Shown: piece by piece, positions 17,791 to 26,523 of the stretch
Layout of the letters: each line of letters opens with the position of its first letter
How positions within the stretch are numbered: position 1 is the stretch's first letter
Assembly: GCA_016841445.1 (NCBI GenBank)
Contig: JAENZD010000002.1
Coordinates: 124,001 to 188,000 of the forward strand
Direction: 5' to 3'
Origin: Anaerolineaceae bacterium
GTDB taxonomy: Bacteria > Chloroflexota > Anaerolineae > Anaerolineales > Anaerolineaceae
Length of the DNA stretch: 64,000 nt
The notes under the pieces: model-generated
What the model saw: only the letters and a program-made list of their open reading frames with translations
Told to the model about the DNA's origin: nothing
The model's database searches: none
Made by a program: the position numbers and the translations under genes

Positions 17791-19077
17791 TTAGAACCAA
17801 CCCCTCAATTCCATCGCTTTTACAACACGATGGATCGCAACCATGTATGCCGCATCCCGCATGAACACATTCTGAGAGAGGGACATCTCGTACACACCCT
17901 CAAATGCTGAAGTCATCTTATCATCCAGCTTTTCGAGGACCTCTTTCTTGGTCCAGTAGAAATTCATGTCATTCTGGACACCCTCAAAATAAGAGGTCGT
18001 AACGCCACCGGCATTACACAGGAAGTCTGGTATCACGAAAATGCCGCGTGCTTTCAACACATCGTCTGCTTCGGGTGTCGTTGGACCATTCGCACCTTCT
18101 GCCAGGATCTTCACACGGTCATGGATGTTCTGAACCGTATCTGCATTGATTTGTCCTTCCAGGGCTGCCGGAAGGAGGACATCTGCCTCCTTGGTGATCC
18201 ACTGGTCTCCACCTTCAATCTGGTACCCTGCCTTGGTAGCTTCATCTTTGCTGATAGTCCCGTACTGATCCGTAATGCTCATCAAGAAATCAGGGTCAAT
18301 GCCATCAGCTTTGCTGCAAGTATAGGCAGTACGGTCCTCGCGATCCCAGTAGCTGACGCATACGACTTTTCCGCCCAACTGCTCAATAAAACCTTTTGCT
18401 GCATACTGTGCGACATTACCAAAACCCTGAATCGCCGCAACAGCATTGGATGAATCCAACTTTAGCCGCCGCATTGCTTCCCGTACCGTGTAGATCACGC
18501 CAAAGCCAGTAGCTTCAGTTCGACCTAATGAGCCGCCGCCACCGACTGGTTTTCCCGTGATCATGCCTGGTGTGTACTGCCCGGTAATGCGGGAATATTC
18601 ATCCATCATCCATCCCATCATCTGGGGCGTTGTCCCTACATCCGGGGCAGGAACATCCTGCCGGGGTCCAACAACACGCCACAGGTTCCGAATGAACGCA
18701 CGGCATAGCCGTTCTTTTTCATCTGCTGAAAGTGTCGCCGGATCCAGGACAATGCCGCCTTTTCCGCCGCCCAGAGGAATATCTGCAACAGCGCATTTCC
18801 AGGTCATCCACATCGCTAATGCACGAACAGTATCAATGGTTTCAGCCGGATGGAACCGCAAGCCGCCCTTATTGGGACCGCGGGCATCATTATGCTGCAC
18901 CCTGTACCCCTGGAACACGCGCATCGTGCCATCATCCATACGGATGGGGATCCGCAGGTGATATTCACGCATTGGCCAGCGGAGCATCTCTCGTACTTGA
19001 TGATCAAGCCCCAACAGATCAGCAACGTGGTCAAATTGCTGCTGAGCCATCGCAAATGCATTTGTCATTTCTGCCAT
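17791..19077 (-). CDS. gdhA: Glutamate dehydrogenase (Glu/Leu/Phe/Val dehydrogenase family)
   Basis: 428 residues, the size of hexameric bacterial and archaeal enzymes. Motifs: VQHNDARGPNKGGLRFHP, the catalytic-lysine segment PLGGGKGGIVLDP, VPAPDVGTTPQMMGWMMDEY, the dinucleotide-binding AIQGFGNVAQYAA, and LAEGANGPTTPEAD. It catalyses reversible oxidative deamination of glutamate, linking amino-acid fermentation to ammonia. AGGAGAG precedes the ATG. The upstream region has strong RNA hairpins. Confidence 0.94.
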   Translation of the reverse strand: MAEMTNAFAMAQQQFDHVADLLGLDHQVREMLRWPMREYHLRIPIRMDDGTMRVFQGYRVQHNDARGPNKGGLRFHPAETIDTVRALAMWMTWKCAVADIPLGGGKGGIVLDPATLSADEKERLCRAFIRNLWRVVGPRQDVPAPDVGTTPQMMGWMMDEYSRITGQYTPGMITGKPVGGGGSLGRTEATGFGVIYTVREAMRRLKLDSSNAVAAIQGFGNVAQYAAKGFIEQLGGKVVCVSYWDREDRTAYTCSKADGIDPDFLMSITDQYGTISKDEATKAGYQIEGGDQWITKEADVLLPAALEGQINADTVQNIHDRVKILAEGANGPTTPEADDVLKARGIFVIPDFLCNAGGVTTSYFEGVQNDMNFYWTKKEVLEKLDDKMTSAFEGVYEMSLSQNVFMRDAAYMVAIHRVVKAMELRGWF

Positions 19078-19139
19078 ATTTTATACTCTCCTATTGGTTA
19101 TGAAATTTGGTGAGGTGTGATTTTGAAGTGTGGTTAACC

Positions 19140-19242
19140 CCGGAAGACAATGTTCTTCTGGATTTAAAAATAAAATAAGCATGCACCTCGGTCCAGTATC
19201 CGCATGAGTTCTCGCTCAGTTGTCCCTGGATGAAGAACATGC
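19140..19242 (-). promoter_or_regulatory. Structured 5' leader region of the gdh gene
   Basis: The 431-base gap 19078-19508 has no gene. Read towards gdh it can form a hairpin with stems GCATG/CATGC and TTCT/AGAA enclosing about 21 bases (19202-19242). A second hairpin is CCAGAAG/CTTCCGG (19140-19161). No known riboswitch consensus is recognised. A leader-RNA control of gdh is possible but unproven. Confidence 0.3.
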
Positions 19243-19508
19243 CCGCTCCACACTTGGTTTAATCCTCTTAACAATAGTCGAGAATTCTGTAATCGTCAAT
19301 AGGATGGCGTAAAATAAACAGTATGACGTTTATCACTAGAAACAGAATCGAAAGCGAATTTTTTCTTCCAGTTTGGGGGCCATAAGTATTAATTGGGTAT
19401 AGTGAAATTAGATTGGATTCTCCGTAAGTGGAACTTTCTTTGCTGATATTGCGTCTGAATAGTGAAAGTCTTACAAAAAAATCTATCAATATTTGGAGGA
19501 TCAAAATT

Positions 19509-20225
19509 ATGAAGAAAAAATTTAGTCTTATATTCGTCAGCATGGTCATTATTGGCCTTCTGGCAGCTTGTTCTCCCGATGTGGATTCATCTTCAGCAAA
19601 AAGCACACGCTCGATGAATGTCTCAGGCACCGGGCGAGTTTCTGTTGTACCCGATATTGCAACAATAAATATTGGTGTACGTACCGAAGCGGAAGAAGTC
19701 AATGATGCCCTTGACGGCAACACAAGACAGGCAAATGCCATCGCGGATGCCTTACAGGTTTTGGGCATTGCTGAAGAAGATATCCAGACATCAAACTTTA
19801 ATGTCTACCCTTCAGAACGCTATAACCCCATGACCGGTGAGGTTGAAGGACGCTATTTCGTTGTTGAGAATACTGTCAATGTGAACGTTCATGATCTCGG
19901 CAGTCTGGGTGAAGTTCTCACCGCCGTCGTTGATGCTGGCGCAAACAATATCTACGGTATCAGTTTCAGTGTTGAAGACCGAGAAGCTGCAGTTGCTGAA
20001 GCACGAGAATTAGCTATCGCTGATGCGAAAGCCAAGGCTGAAGCGATTGCTGAAGCAGCCGGGGTCGAACTGGGCGATCTGCTGAGCATCAATATCTACG
20101 AAGGCAGTTCACCCATCACATATTATGATGCCAAGGGCGGTGCGTATTCAGAAGCTGCAGTGCCGATCTCTGCCGGTACCCTTTCCATCATCATTGAATG
20201 CAACCTGACCTATGAACTAAAATAA
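19509..20225 (+). CDS. SIMPL-domain (DUF541) lipoprotein 1
   Basis: About 238 residues from ATG 19509, which follows TTGGAGGATC; an upstream in-frame codon at 19428 lacks these signals. The signal peptide ends in lipobox LLAAC. The SIMPL domain is recognised from NVSGTGRVSVVPDIATINIGV, QTSNFNVYP, VNVNVHDLGSLGEVLTAVVDAGANNIYGISF and ARELAIADAKAKAEAIAEAAGV. These are surface or periplasm-facing lipoproteins of poorly known function (BP26/OMP28-like). It is followed within 91 bases by a paralogue. Confidence 0.9.
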   Translation: MKKKFSLIFVSMVIIGLLAACSPDVDSSSAKSTRSMNVSGTGRVSVVPDIATINIGVRTEAEEVNDALDGNTRQANAIADALQVLGIAEEDIQTSNFNVYPSERYNPMTGEVEGRYFVVENTVNVNVHDLGSLGEVLTAVVDAGANNIYGISFSVEDREAAVAEARELAIADAKAKAEAIAEAAGVELGDLLSINIYEGSSPITYYDAKGGAYSEAAVPISAGTLSIIIECNLTYELK

Positions 20226-20316
20226 AAAACAAAAACCCTTCCCCTGAAGAGAGAGGTGTCCAAAATGGATGCCTCTCTACAAGGAAACCATTTGAATATT
20301 TGTAAGGAGGATATTA

Positions 20317-21051
20317 ATGAAAAAAACAATTTTAATGGTAGTTTTCACCCTTTTAATCGCTGCTTTCGCGGCAGGCTGTTCTCCCCAAAGCAATTTATCA
20401 ACCACAGAACAAACCAGAACATTGGACGTCACCGGTACAGGTACCGTTGATCTGGAACCGGATATTGCTCATATCAATATCGGTGTACGATCAGAAGCAC
20501 CAGATGCTGCACAGGCACTGGCAGAAAACAATGATAACATCCAGGCTGTTGTGGATCGCATGATGGAACTGGGTGTCACTGCAGAAGATATTCAAACCCG
20601 AAATTTCAACATCTACCCACAGCAAAACAACCGGCCTCTATCTGAAGGTGAAGAACCCACTTTGCAACCTGCTCAATCATTCGTGGTTGAAAATACTGTC
20701 TCAGTCACCGTCAGAGATCTGGATTCCCTGGGGGAAATTTTATCAGCCGTTGTAGCAGAAGGTGCTAACTCAATTTACGGCGTTTCATTTGATGTCGAAG
20801 ATAGAGAAGCAGCGGTTGAACAAGCCAGGCAGATGGCCATAGAGGATGCCCAAGCCAAAGCTCAATCCATCGCCCGAGATGCAGGTGTATCTCTCGGCTC
20901 AATTCAATCAATCAGTATCAACGAAAACGGTGGAGCGCCGGTTTTCCGTGAAGAAGCCGCCGTAGAAATGGCTCAAGGTGGTTCTGTACCAATTTCCAGT
21001 GGGTCCTTAACCATCCGAATTACAGCCAGTCTAACTTACAATTTTGATTAA
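20317..21051 (+). CDS. SIMPL-domain (DUF541) lipoprotein 2
   Basis: 244 residues. Signal peptide with lipobox FAAGC, then the same domain order as its upstream neighbour (DVTGTGTVDLEPDIAHINIGVRSEAPDAAQAL, IQTRNFNIYPQQ, VRDLDSLGEILSAVVAEGANSIYGVSFDVEDREAAVEQARQMAIEDAQAKAQ). The two are a tandem duplication that has clearly diverged. AAGGAGG lies just before the ATG, and a terminator follows at 21090. Confidence 0.9.
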   Translation: MKKTILMVVFTLLIAAFAAGCSPQSNLSTTEQTRTLDVTGTGTVDLEPDIAHINIGVRSEAPDAAQALAENNDNIQAVVDRMMELGVTAEDIQTRNFNIYPQQNNRPLSEGEEPTLQPAQSFVVENTVSVTVRDLDSLGEILSAVVAEGANSIYGVSFDVEDREAAVEQARQMAIEDAQAKAQSIARDAGVSLGSIQSISINENGGAPVFREEAAVEMAQGGSVPISSGSLTIRITASLTYNFD

Positions 21052-21089
21052 TCGTTAGGCTCTTTCACCGAGCATTGATTAAAACATAT

Positions 21090-21125
21090 AACCCCACTGG
21101 CACACATAAACCCAGCGGGGTTTTT
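21090..21125 (+). terminator. Intrinsic terminator after the SIMPL pair
   Basis: AACCCCACTGG (21090-21100) pairs with CCAGCGGGGTT (21112-21122), one mismatch, and is followed by TTT. Confidence 0.85.
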
Positions 21126-21239
21126 CCATATTGACCGTTTTCATACCTTGAGGGTATACTCATCATTAATACCGGAATTGTTCAGTTTTTTCTTCTGGTT
21201 AAGGTATTTTATTTTATAGTTCGTACAGGAGAAAATCTG

Positions 21240-22106
21240 ATGCAAATTATAACCGACAGCGGTTTTGACCTTTCACCCGCGCAGCAAAATAAGGTCAACT
21301 TAAACACCCTCCCCCTTAAAATTACGTTATCTGGCGTCAGCTATCTCAGCGGAATTGATATCCAACCTGAGGAATTTTATCAGCTGCTGTCCGAAACCAA
21401 AGATATGCCGACCACATCCGTGCCTTCGCCGGGTGAATTCCTCGAAATTTACCAGAGGATTGCGCCTGATGACCCGGATATCCTTTCAATTCACATCTCT
21501 TCGGGTCTCAGCGGAACCTTCAATTCAGCGAGGAATGCAGCGGAAGAGATGGGAAATGAAGCAAATATCACCCTGGTTGATACACGCTCCCTATCGGTGG
21601 AGATGGGATGGCAAATTGAAGCAGCAATCCGTGGGATAAAAGCTGGGTGGTCCAAAGAGAAAATCATCGACTTGATGGCTCGCGTGCGGGAATGGAGCGA
21701 AATCATATTCACCTTACCCGACCTATCCTATCTAATTCATGGCGGCCGCATCAGCCACCTCAAAGGACTTCTGGCTTCTCTACTTGGGATCAAACCATTG
21801 ATCAAGGTCGATAAATCTCATGGAAAGTACCAGGATATCGATAAAGCACGGACATTCAAACGGGCAGTTGAAGCCATCCCTGCAAATATCGCCAAAAAGT
21901 TTAAGGAAGGTACACACCTTCGTGTCCAAATTGGACATGCAGGCAATCCAGAAGCAGCAGACCAACTGCGCACAGCAACAGAAAAATTGTTTAAGTGCGA
22001 ATGGCTGCCAGATTGTTCGATTTCCCCCATCTTAGGCGCTCACACAGGGCGTGGGTTAGTGGGCCTGGTTTTTGCTCCTATCGAATCGATGCCGACCTTC
22101 CCTTGA
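21240..22106 (+). CDS. DegV-family fatty-acid-binding protein (FakB-like)
   Basis: 288 residues. The family start MQIITDSGFDLS, the lipid-contact segments MPTTSVPSPGEFLEIY and LSIHISSGLSGTFNSARNAAEE, then VDTRSLSVEMGWQ and LSYLIHGGRISHLKGLLASLLGIKPLIKVD, and finally SISPILGAHTGRGLVGLVF are all characteristic. DegV/FakB proteins carry fatty acids to FakA for phosphorylation; no fakA is visible here. Single gene with its own upstream region. Confidence 0.9.
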   Translation: MQIITDSGFDLSPAQQNKVNLNTLPLKITLSGVSYLSGIDIQPEEFYQLLSETKDMPTTSVPSPGEFLEIYQRIAPDDPDILSIHISSGLSGTFNSARNAAEEMGNEANITLVDTRSLSVEMGWQIEAAIRGIKAGWSKEKIIDLMARVREWSEIIFTLPDLSYLIHGGRISHLKGLLASLLGIKPLIKVDKSHGKYQDIDKARTFKRAVEAIPANIAKKFKEGTHLRVQIGHAGNPEAADQLRTATEKLFKCEWLPDCSISPILGAHTGRGLVGLVFAPIESMPTFP

Positions 22107-22127
22107 TCTTAGCTGATAAAAAGAACA

Positions 22128-22154
22128 ACCCCGAACATATTTACAATTCGGGGT
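22128..22154 (-). terminator. Terminator of the Trm112-like gene
   Basis: ACCCCGAA (22128-22135) / TTCGGGGT (22147-22154). On the minus strand the hairpin is followed by TGTTCTTTTT. It lies between convergent genes and may serve both. Confidence 0.6.
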
Positions 22155-22184
22155 GGGTAAGCGGTGACAATTAATCGAAAAATA

Positions 22185-22409
22185 TCAATCCATGGGCGGT
22201 GGAGGGACAGGTAAATCTTCTTTTCCCGTTTCAATCCACTTATCACCTTCATCGATCAACATGACCGGTATATCATCGACGATGGGATACTTCCGGTCGC
22301 AATCCTGGCAGATCAGCCATGAGTCTTTATAATATTCCAGCAGTCCATCACTTTCCTGCACACAGTGTGGGCAACGAAGCATATCAAGTAATTCTTTATT
22401 GACCATCAA
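22185..22409 (-). CDS. Trm112-family small zinc protein (UPF0434/YcaR-like)
   Basis: 74 residues. MVNKELLDMLRCPHC, then SWLICQDCDRKYPIVDDIPVMLIDE, gives the two CxxC zinc pairs and the YPI-DDIP-ML motif of the family. In eukaryotes Trm112 activates methyltransferases; the bacterial role is unclear. The Pro-rich tail (LPVPPPPMD) is unusual. It lies 100 bases downstream of the VanW gene on the same strand. Confidence 0.88.
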   Translation of the reverse strand: MMVNKELLDMLRCPHCVQESDGLLEYYKDSWLICQDCDRKYPIVDDIPVMLIDEGDKWIETGKEDLPVPPPPMD

Positions 22410-22509
22410 ACCTCCAAAGATAGATCAGATCGAGCCTGGGCTGTCGAAATTTGTTCGTAATCTCTCGGCAAATAATCTGCCCAAGCAGATTAATTTTACC
22501 ACAGCGATA

Positions 22510-24366
22510 TCAATCATCACCCGAGTCTGGAATATCTGTCCCTGGACCATATTCGTAGATCGCCTGCCAGGGGCGGAACTGGGTATAGAAAGAATCTGAG
22601 AAAAGGATCGTTTCACCTTTGATCACAGTCCGTGTGACATAAATATTTGCACCATCAGCAGCATAGTCCACTTGCTTGATATCCCCTTTATCAAGATCCG
22701 GGTTTTCCCTGTAAAGCGGTTTGGGTGCGGGAACGATATCCGTCGGACCGGTCGTTTCCCAGTCAACTGCCCGCCCATCGCTGGTGGAGTAGAACTTCCA
22801 TGTCAAGGAATAGCTTCCCAAATAGGTTTCCATCAACAGCCATGAATCTGTATCATTGATAAATTTCATGTCCACAATGGGGACATAAACAGTTGCATCA
22901 AGACCAGCCAGGTTGGGATCCCTTGTGCCATTGGAACGCATTTCATAATAACCAACACGGTAGGCATGTGCATGACGTTCTGTAATCGGGAACCCTGCAA
23001 AAAAGGCTGCCCGGAAAAGCGTGGTACTGACCTGGCAGACACCACCGCCAACGCCCTGGATCGTTTGATCGCCGTAAATGATCAGGGCTTCAGCATATCC
23101 GTTTTCAAGACTGATATTTCCCAAAGCATCCGACATTGAAAAAGTTGCACCCGGCGGAATCAAAAGCCCATGGAATTGTCCGGCTGCCGTTCGAATGTTC
23201 TGAATTCGGGCTGAATCTGACCCATAAAAATACGAGGTTTCCTGATGAACTAATTCAGTAATTCCCAGTTCCTCGCCAGTTGAATTATCCGTCACAGCGG
23301 GTTCGAGTGTTTCAAACACCAGCGAAACTGAATGTCCTCCGCTGTTGAGCTGCTCATTGATCCGGGTAATAGTGGCTTCAATATCCAGATTTCTGCCGAT
23401 CACCGCCGGTTCAATGACTTCCAGCAAGCGGGTATCGTCGTTAAAAATGAACCGGGAATTAATGGGCTTGATCTGCAGCCCAGGCGCTAATCCATTCAGG
23501 TAAATCCTGAATAGATCTTCGTTTAATGTGATCTCATAATTTGAATTATCAGCCTCACCTTCTGCACCGTGGGTGATCATGAGCATTGGCGCTAAGTCAG
23601 AAGGTGATATTGTCCATGGTCCTTCTCCACTGCTGGTATCAGGGTCATTTAGAACCAGGGGAGCACTGAGCATTTCTCTGGCCAGTTCCGCTTGCGTGCC
23701 AACATCTGAGATGACAGGCGGTGTTTCTTTCACGACCAGGGGTAATTCAACATTTTGCATATAATTTAAGGCTGTATCGGCCAATGTGAGCATGGCTGGA
23801 ATATCAAGTTCTCGCCCAATTTGACCAGGTGCTACCACAACCTCCGTGCCCTCCAGGCTCAGTCTGGCCTCCTGGACAGGCTGGTCAATAGCTCCTGCAA
23901 TATTTTGGAAGAAACTGAGCGCCATACGCTGATCATAATAAACCATCGGTGGTAGAGCAACACCCGTAAACCAGGCCCGAACTTTTTCGATCAGGTTAGT
24001 CGGGAACCATCCATTTCGACCAACTTCCAATGCCTGCTGGGTGCTGCTTGCTGGGTCCATCAAATAACCCAGATCAACCGGTCTGGCGTTCCAAACCTGA
24101 TCCTGGTAAGTAAAAACCAGCTGCCCTTCGTAGGTGTACATCAGAGCTTCTGCTAAATGCTGGTTAGCTTCTTCCCGACTAAACCCGGAGAGGTCAACAT
24201 CAAGGATGTGAACCCCGGGATAGATCCGGTCAGCGTAGACCACATTGAAGGTGATCAGCAGCATAATCACAATCACCAGGAAAACCAACAGGCTGATAGG
24301 GATCGCCCGGATGATCCGCAGGAAAACTTGTTTTTGATTTTTAGATTGCATTTCTTTTTTGTCCAT
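22510..24366 (-). CDS. VanW-family protein with peptidoglycan-binding-like domains, membrane-anchored
   Basis: 618 residues. An N-terminal membrane helix (IPISLLVFLVIVIMLLITFNVVYA) is followed by YPGVHILDVDLSGFSREEANQHL, the start of a PG_binding_4-like domain, probably in two copies (about 50-330). The VanW domain has LIPPGATFSMSDALGNISLENGY, GGGVCQVSTTLFRAAFFAGFPITERHAHAYRVGYY and VPIVDMKFINDTDSWLL. VanW is found in glycopeptide-resistance clusters but its biochemical role is unknown; these proteins are common cell-wall proteins of monoderms. It is divergent from the SLC13 permease. Confidence 0.88.
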   Translation of the reverse strand: MDKKEMQSKNQKQVFLRIIRAIPISLLVFLVIVIMLLITFNVVYADRIYPGVHILDVDLSGFSREEANQHLAEALMYTYEGQLVFTYQDQVWNARPVDLGYLMDPASSTQQALEVGRNGWFPTNLIEKVRAWFTGVALPPMVYYDQRMALSFFQNIAGAIDQPVQEARLSLEGTEVVVAPGQIGRELDIPAMLTLADTALNYMQNVELPLVVKETPPVISDVGTQAELAREMLSAPLVLNDPDTSSGEGPWTISPSDLAPMLMITHGAEGEADNSNYEITLNEDLFRIYLNGLAPGLQIKPINSRFIFNDDTRLLEVIEPAVIGRNLDIEATITRINEQLNSGGHSVSLVFETLEPAVTDNSTGEELGITELVHQETSYFYGSDSARIQNIRTAAGQFHGLLIPPGATFSMSDALGNISLENGYAEALIIYGDQTIQGVGGGVCQVSTTLFRAAFFAGFPITERHAHAYRVGYYEMRSNGTRDPNLAGLDATVYVPIVDMKFINDTDSWLLMETYLGSYSLTWKFYSTSDGRAVDWETTGPTDIVPAPKPLYRENPDLDKGDIKQVDYAADGANIYVTRTVIKGETILFSDSFYTQFRPWQAIYEYGPGTDIPDSGDD

Positions 24367-24540
24367 TGTTAAAAATTATACTTCACGCAACTTAAAAGCG
24401 CGTAGTATCAAACCTGGGTATCTTGTAGACGCATAAATCATGCTTATCGTTCCAATTTATACCATGGGGAGTATTTTCCCATGAATTTACCAAAAATAAC
24501 CGTATAATTATTATTACCACTAACAAATAAGGATAGGTTC

Positions 24541-26310
24541 ATGACCTTATCAATGATCTTGCTGATAATCATAATTATTGCGGCGCTTGTACTATTTTCA
24601 ATAGAAACCTTGCCGGCCGACGTTGTTGCCCTGGGCATTATGCTCGCCCTGATCCTGACCGGCATCATCCCGGGATCCACTGCCTTTGAAGGATTCGGCA
24701 GCGATACAGCCATCATGATCCTCGGGTTGTTGATCCTGACAACCGCGCTTGTTCGTACAGGTATTGTCCAAATCTTTTCCCGTCAAATCTTACGCCGGAT
24801 TGGTAATAACAAAAATCATCTCTACTGGGTCATCACAGGGGCAGCCGGGATATTGAGCTCACTCATGTCAAATACGGCAACAGCTGCATTTTTCACACCA
24901 ATGACGATCGGTTTATCAAGACGATTCAAGACCCACCCATCAAAACTGCTCATGCCGATGGCGTTTGCCACCATCCTCTCAAGCTCGATAACCCTCATCA
25001 GTACATCAACCAACATCGTTGTCAGCGGTTTGATAGCAGACTATGGAATGCCGCCTTTGGGCATGTTTGAGCTAACGCCTGTGGGTATTCCCATCTTGAT
25101 TGTTGGCCTTTTGTACATGTTTTTCATTGGACGCCATTTGATCCCCATAAGGGATTCAAAACAGGAGGATTTGCAGGAAGAGATCCTTTCATACTGCTCT
25201 GAGTTTGAAGTCACAGATGAATCCCCCTGGAAGGGGAAATCGCTGAAGGAAATTGGCTTTGGTAAGGAGTTCAACCTGAACGTGCTACGCATTTTAAAAT
25301 CAGCCGGGTATTATGTCGAACCCCGCGCCGGCACCGTTCTCCAGGTTGGCGATCAAGTCCTGGTTGAGGGGAATCGGAACGATCTTGTTGCGCTGGAAGA
25401 CCAGGATATTGTTGAATTTACCGGGGAATTTCATCAGAAGGAACCTGAACTTATACAAAACTTGCACATGGCAGAGGTCATCATCCTGCCCGGCTCTCCA
25501 ATGATTGGTAGAACCCTGCAGGGACTCAACTTCAGGGATCGTTTTGGTCTGCAGGTTCTTGGGATCAATCGCAAAGGTGAAACCATCCGGCACCGCATCA
25601 GCCGAACGCGACTGCAAGTCGGTGACCAACTGCTGCTGCAAGGTGACCCGGATACGATTGGGAGTTTGGGTAGAAATGCCAACTTCAGGGTTGTATCCAG
25701 TAAATTGGATATCATGCCTGAAACGGATAAAGCACCAATTGCCCTCTTCATTTTTGCTGGTGTGATCCTGTTGGTGTCATTCAATGTTTTATCACTGCCA
25801 GTGGCGGTGATGGTCGGTTCATTGCTCGCCTTCATCACCCGCTGTATCACACCGGCAGAAGCTTACCGGAAAGTCAACTGGCATGTTTGGCTGCTGATCG
25901 CCTCAATGCTGGCGCTTGGTCAGGCTATGGAAATTTCAGGGCTGGCAGAACTGCTGGCAAACCAGATTACTGCGCTCGTTGGGATATCTCATCCCCGTAT
26001 GCTTTTGGGGGCATTCTTTATTCTATCGCTGCTACTCACTCAGCCGATGTCAAACCAGGCTGCAGCGGTCGTGGTCATCCCGATTGCCATCCAAACTGCC
26101 ACGCAGCTTAACCTTAATCCACGAACATTTGCAGTGATGATTGCTGTAGGAGCGAGCTGTTCTTTTATCACACCGCTCGAACCCGCCTGCTTAATGGTTT
26201 ATGGGCCTGGAAATTACCGGTTCTATGACTTTATTAAGGTTGGGTCAATCCTGACCATCCTGATCTTCCTGATCGCCTATTTCATGGTGCCATGGTTGTG
26301 GCCGCTGTGA
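24541..26310 (+). CDS. SLC13-family permease with two RCK_C (TrkA-C) domains
   Basis: 589 residues. An N-terminal membrane block (about 1-200) includes SSLMSNTATAAFFTP, the SNT motif of SLC13/DASS transporters. Two cytosolic RCK_C domains follow (ESPWKGKSLKEIGFGKEFNLNVLRI...GDQVLVEGNRNDLVALE; GSPMIGRTLQGLNFRDRFGLQVLGI...GDQLLLQGDPDTIGSLG). The second membrane block has TQPMSNQAAAVVVIPIAI, the second motif. Such proteins move sulfate, dicarboxylates or other anions; the substrate is not inferred. TATAAT at 24503-24508 is a likely -10 box; a 6-bp hairpin at 24463-24483 lies just upstream. Confidence 0.9.
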   Translation: MTLSMILLIIIIIAALVLFSIETLPADVVALGIMLALILTGIIPGSTAFEGFGSDTAIMILGLLILTTALVRTGIVQIFSRQILRRIGNNKNHLYWVITGAAGILSSLMSNTATAAFFTPMTIGLSRRFKTHPSKLLMPMAFATILSSSITLISTSTNIVVSGLIADYGMPPLGMFELTPVGIPILIVGLLYMFFIGRHLIPIRDSKQEDLQEEILSYCSEFEVTDESPWKGKSLKEIGFGKEFNLNVLRILKSAGYYVEPRAGTVLQVGDQVLVEGNRNDLVALEDQDIVEFTGEFHQKEPELIQNLHMAEVIILPGSPMIGRTLQGLNFRDRFGLQVLGINRKGETIRHRISRTRLQVGDQLLLQGDPDTIGSLGRNANFRVVSSKLDIMPETDKAPIALFIFAGVILLVSFNVLSLPVAVMVGSLLAFITRCITPAEAYRKVNWHVWLLIASMLALGQAMEISGLAELLANQITALVGISHPRMLLGAFFILSLLLTQPMSNQAAAVVVIPIAIQTATQLNLNPRTFAVMIAVGASCSFITPLEPACLMVYGPGNYRFYDFIKVGSILTILIFLIAYFMVPWLWPL

Positions 26311-26523
26311 GGCAGCAATCAGCTTAATAAACGAGTGTTTTATTTTTTCCCTTCAATAAATTTTGCATTAAAAGTCATCATTGATCACTTTCGATCTCTG
26401 TTTATTTAACGCCGCCACCAGAAAATGGATCCAGCGAAGGTTCTTACTGATCATCCAAATAGGTATAATGCCAATATCAGGCATATTGAGTAATGCCTGT
26501 TTGATTGGCTTGAGGATTGAATC

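Noticed and set aside
19268..19768. 166-residue ORF on the minus strand
   Set aside because: Overlaps the start and signal peptide of the SIMPL lipoprotein gene, which has clear family motifs and a Shine-Dalgarno. The minus frame has no recognisable domain.
22410..22509. Promoter/regulator between the Trm112-like and VanW genes
   Set aside because: Only a Shine-Dalgarno for the small gene is convincing; no -35/-10 pair or palindrome is seen.
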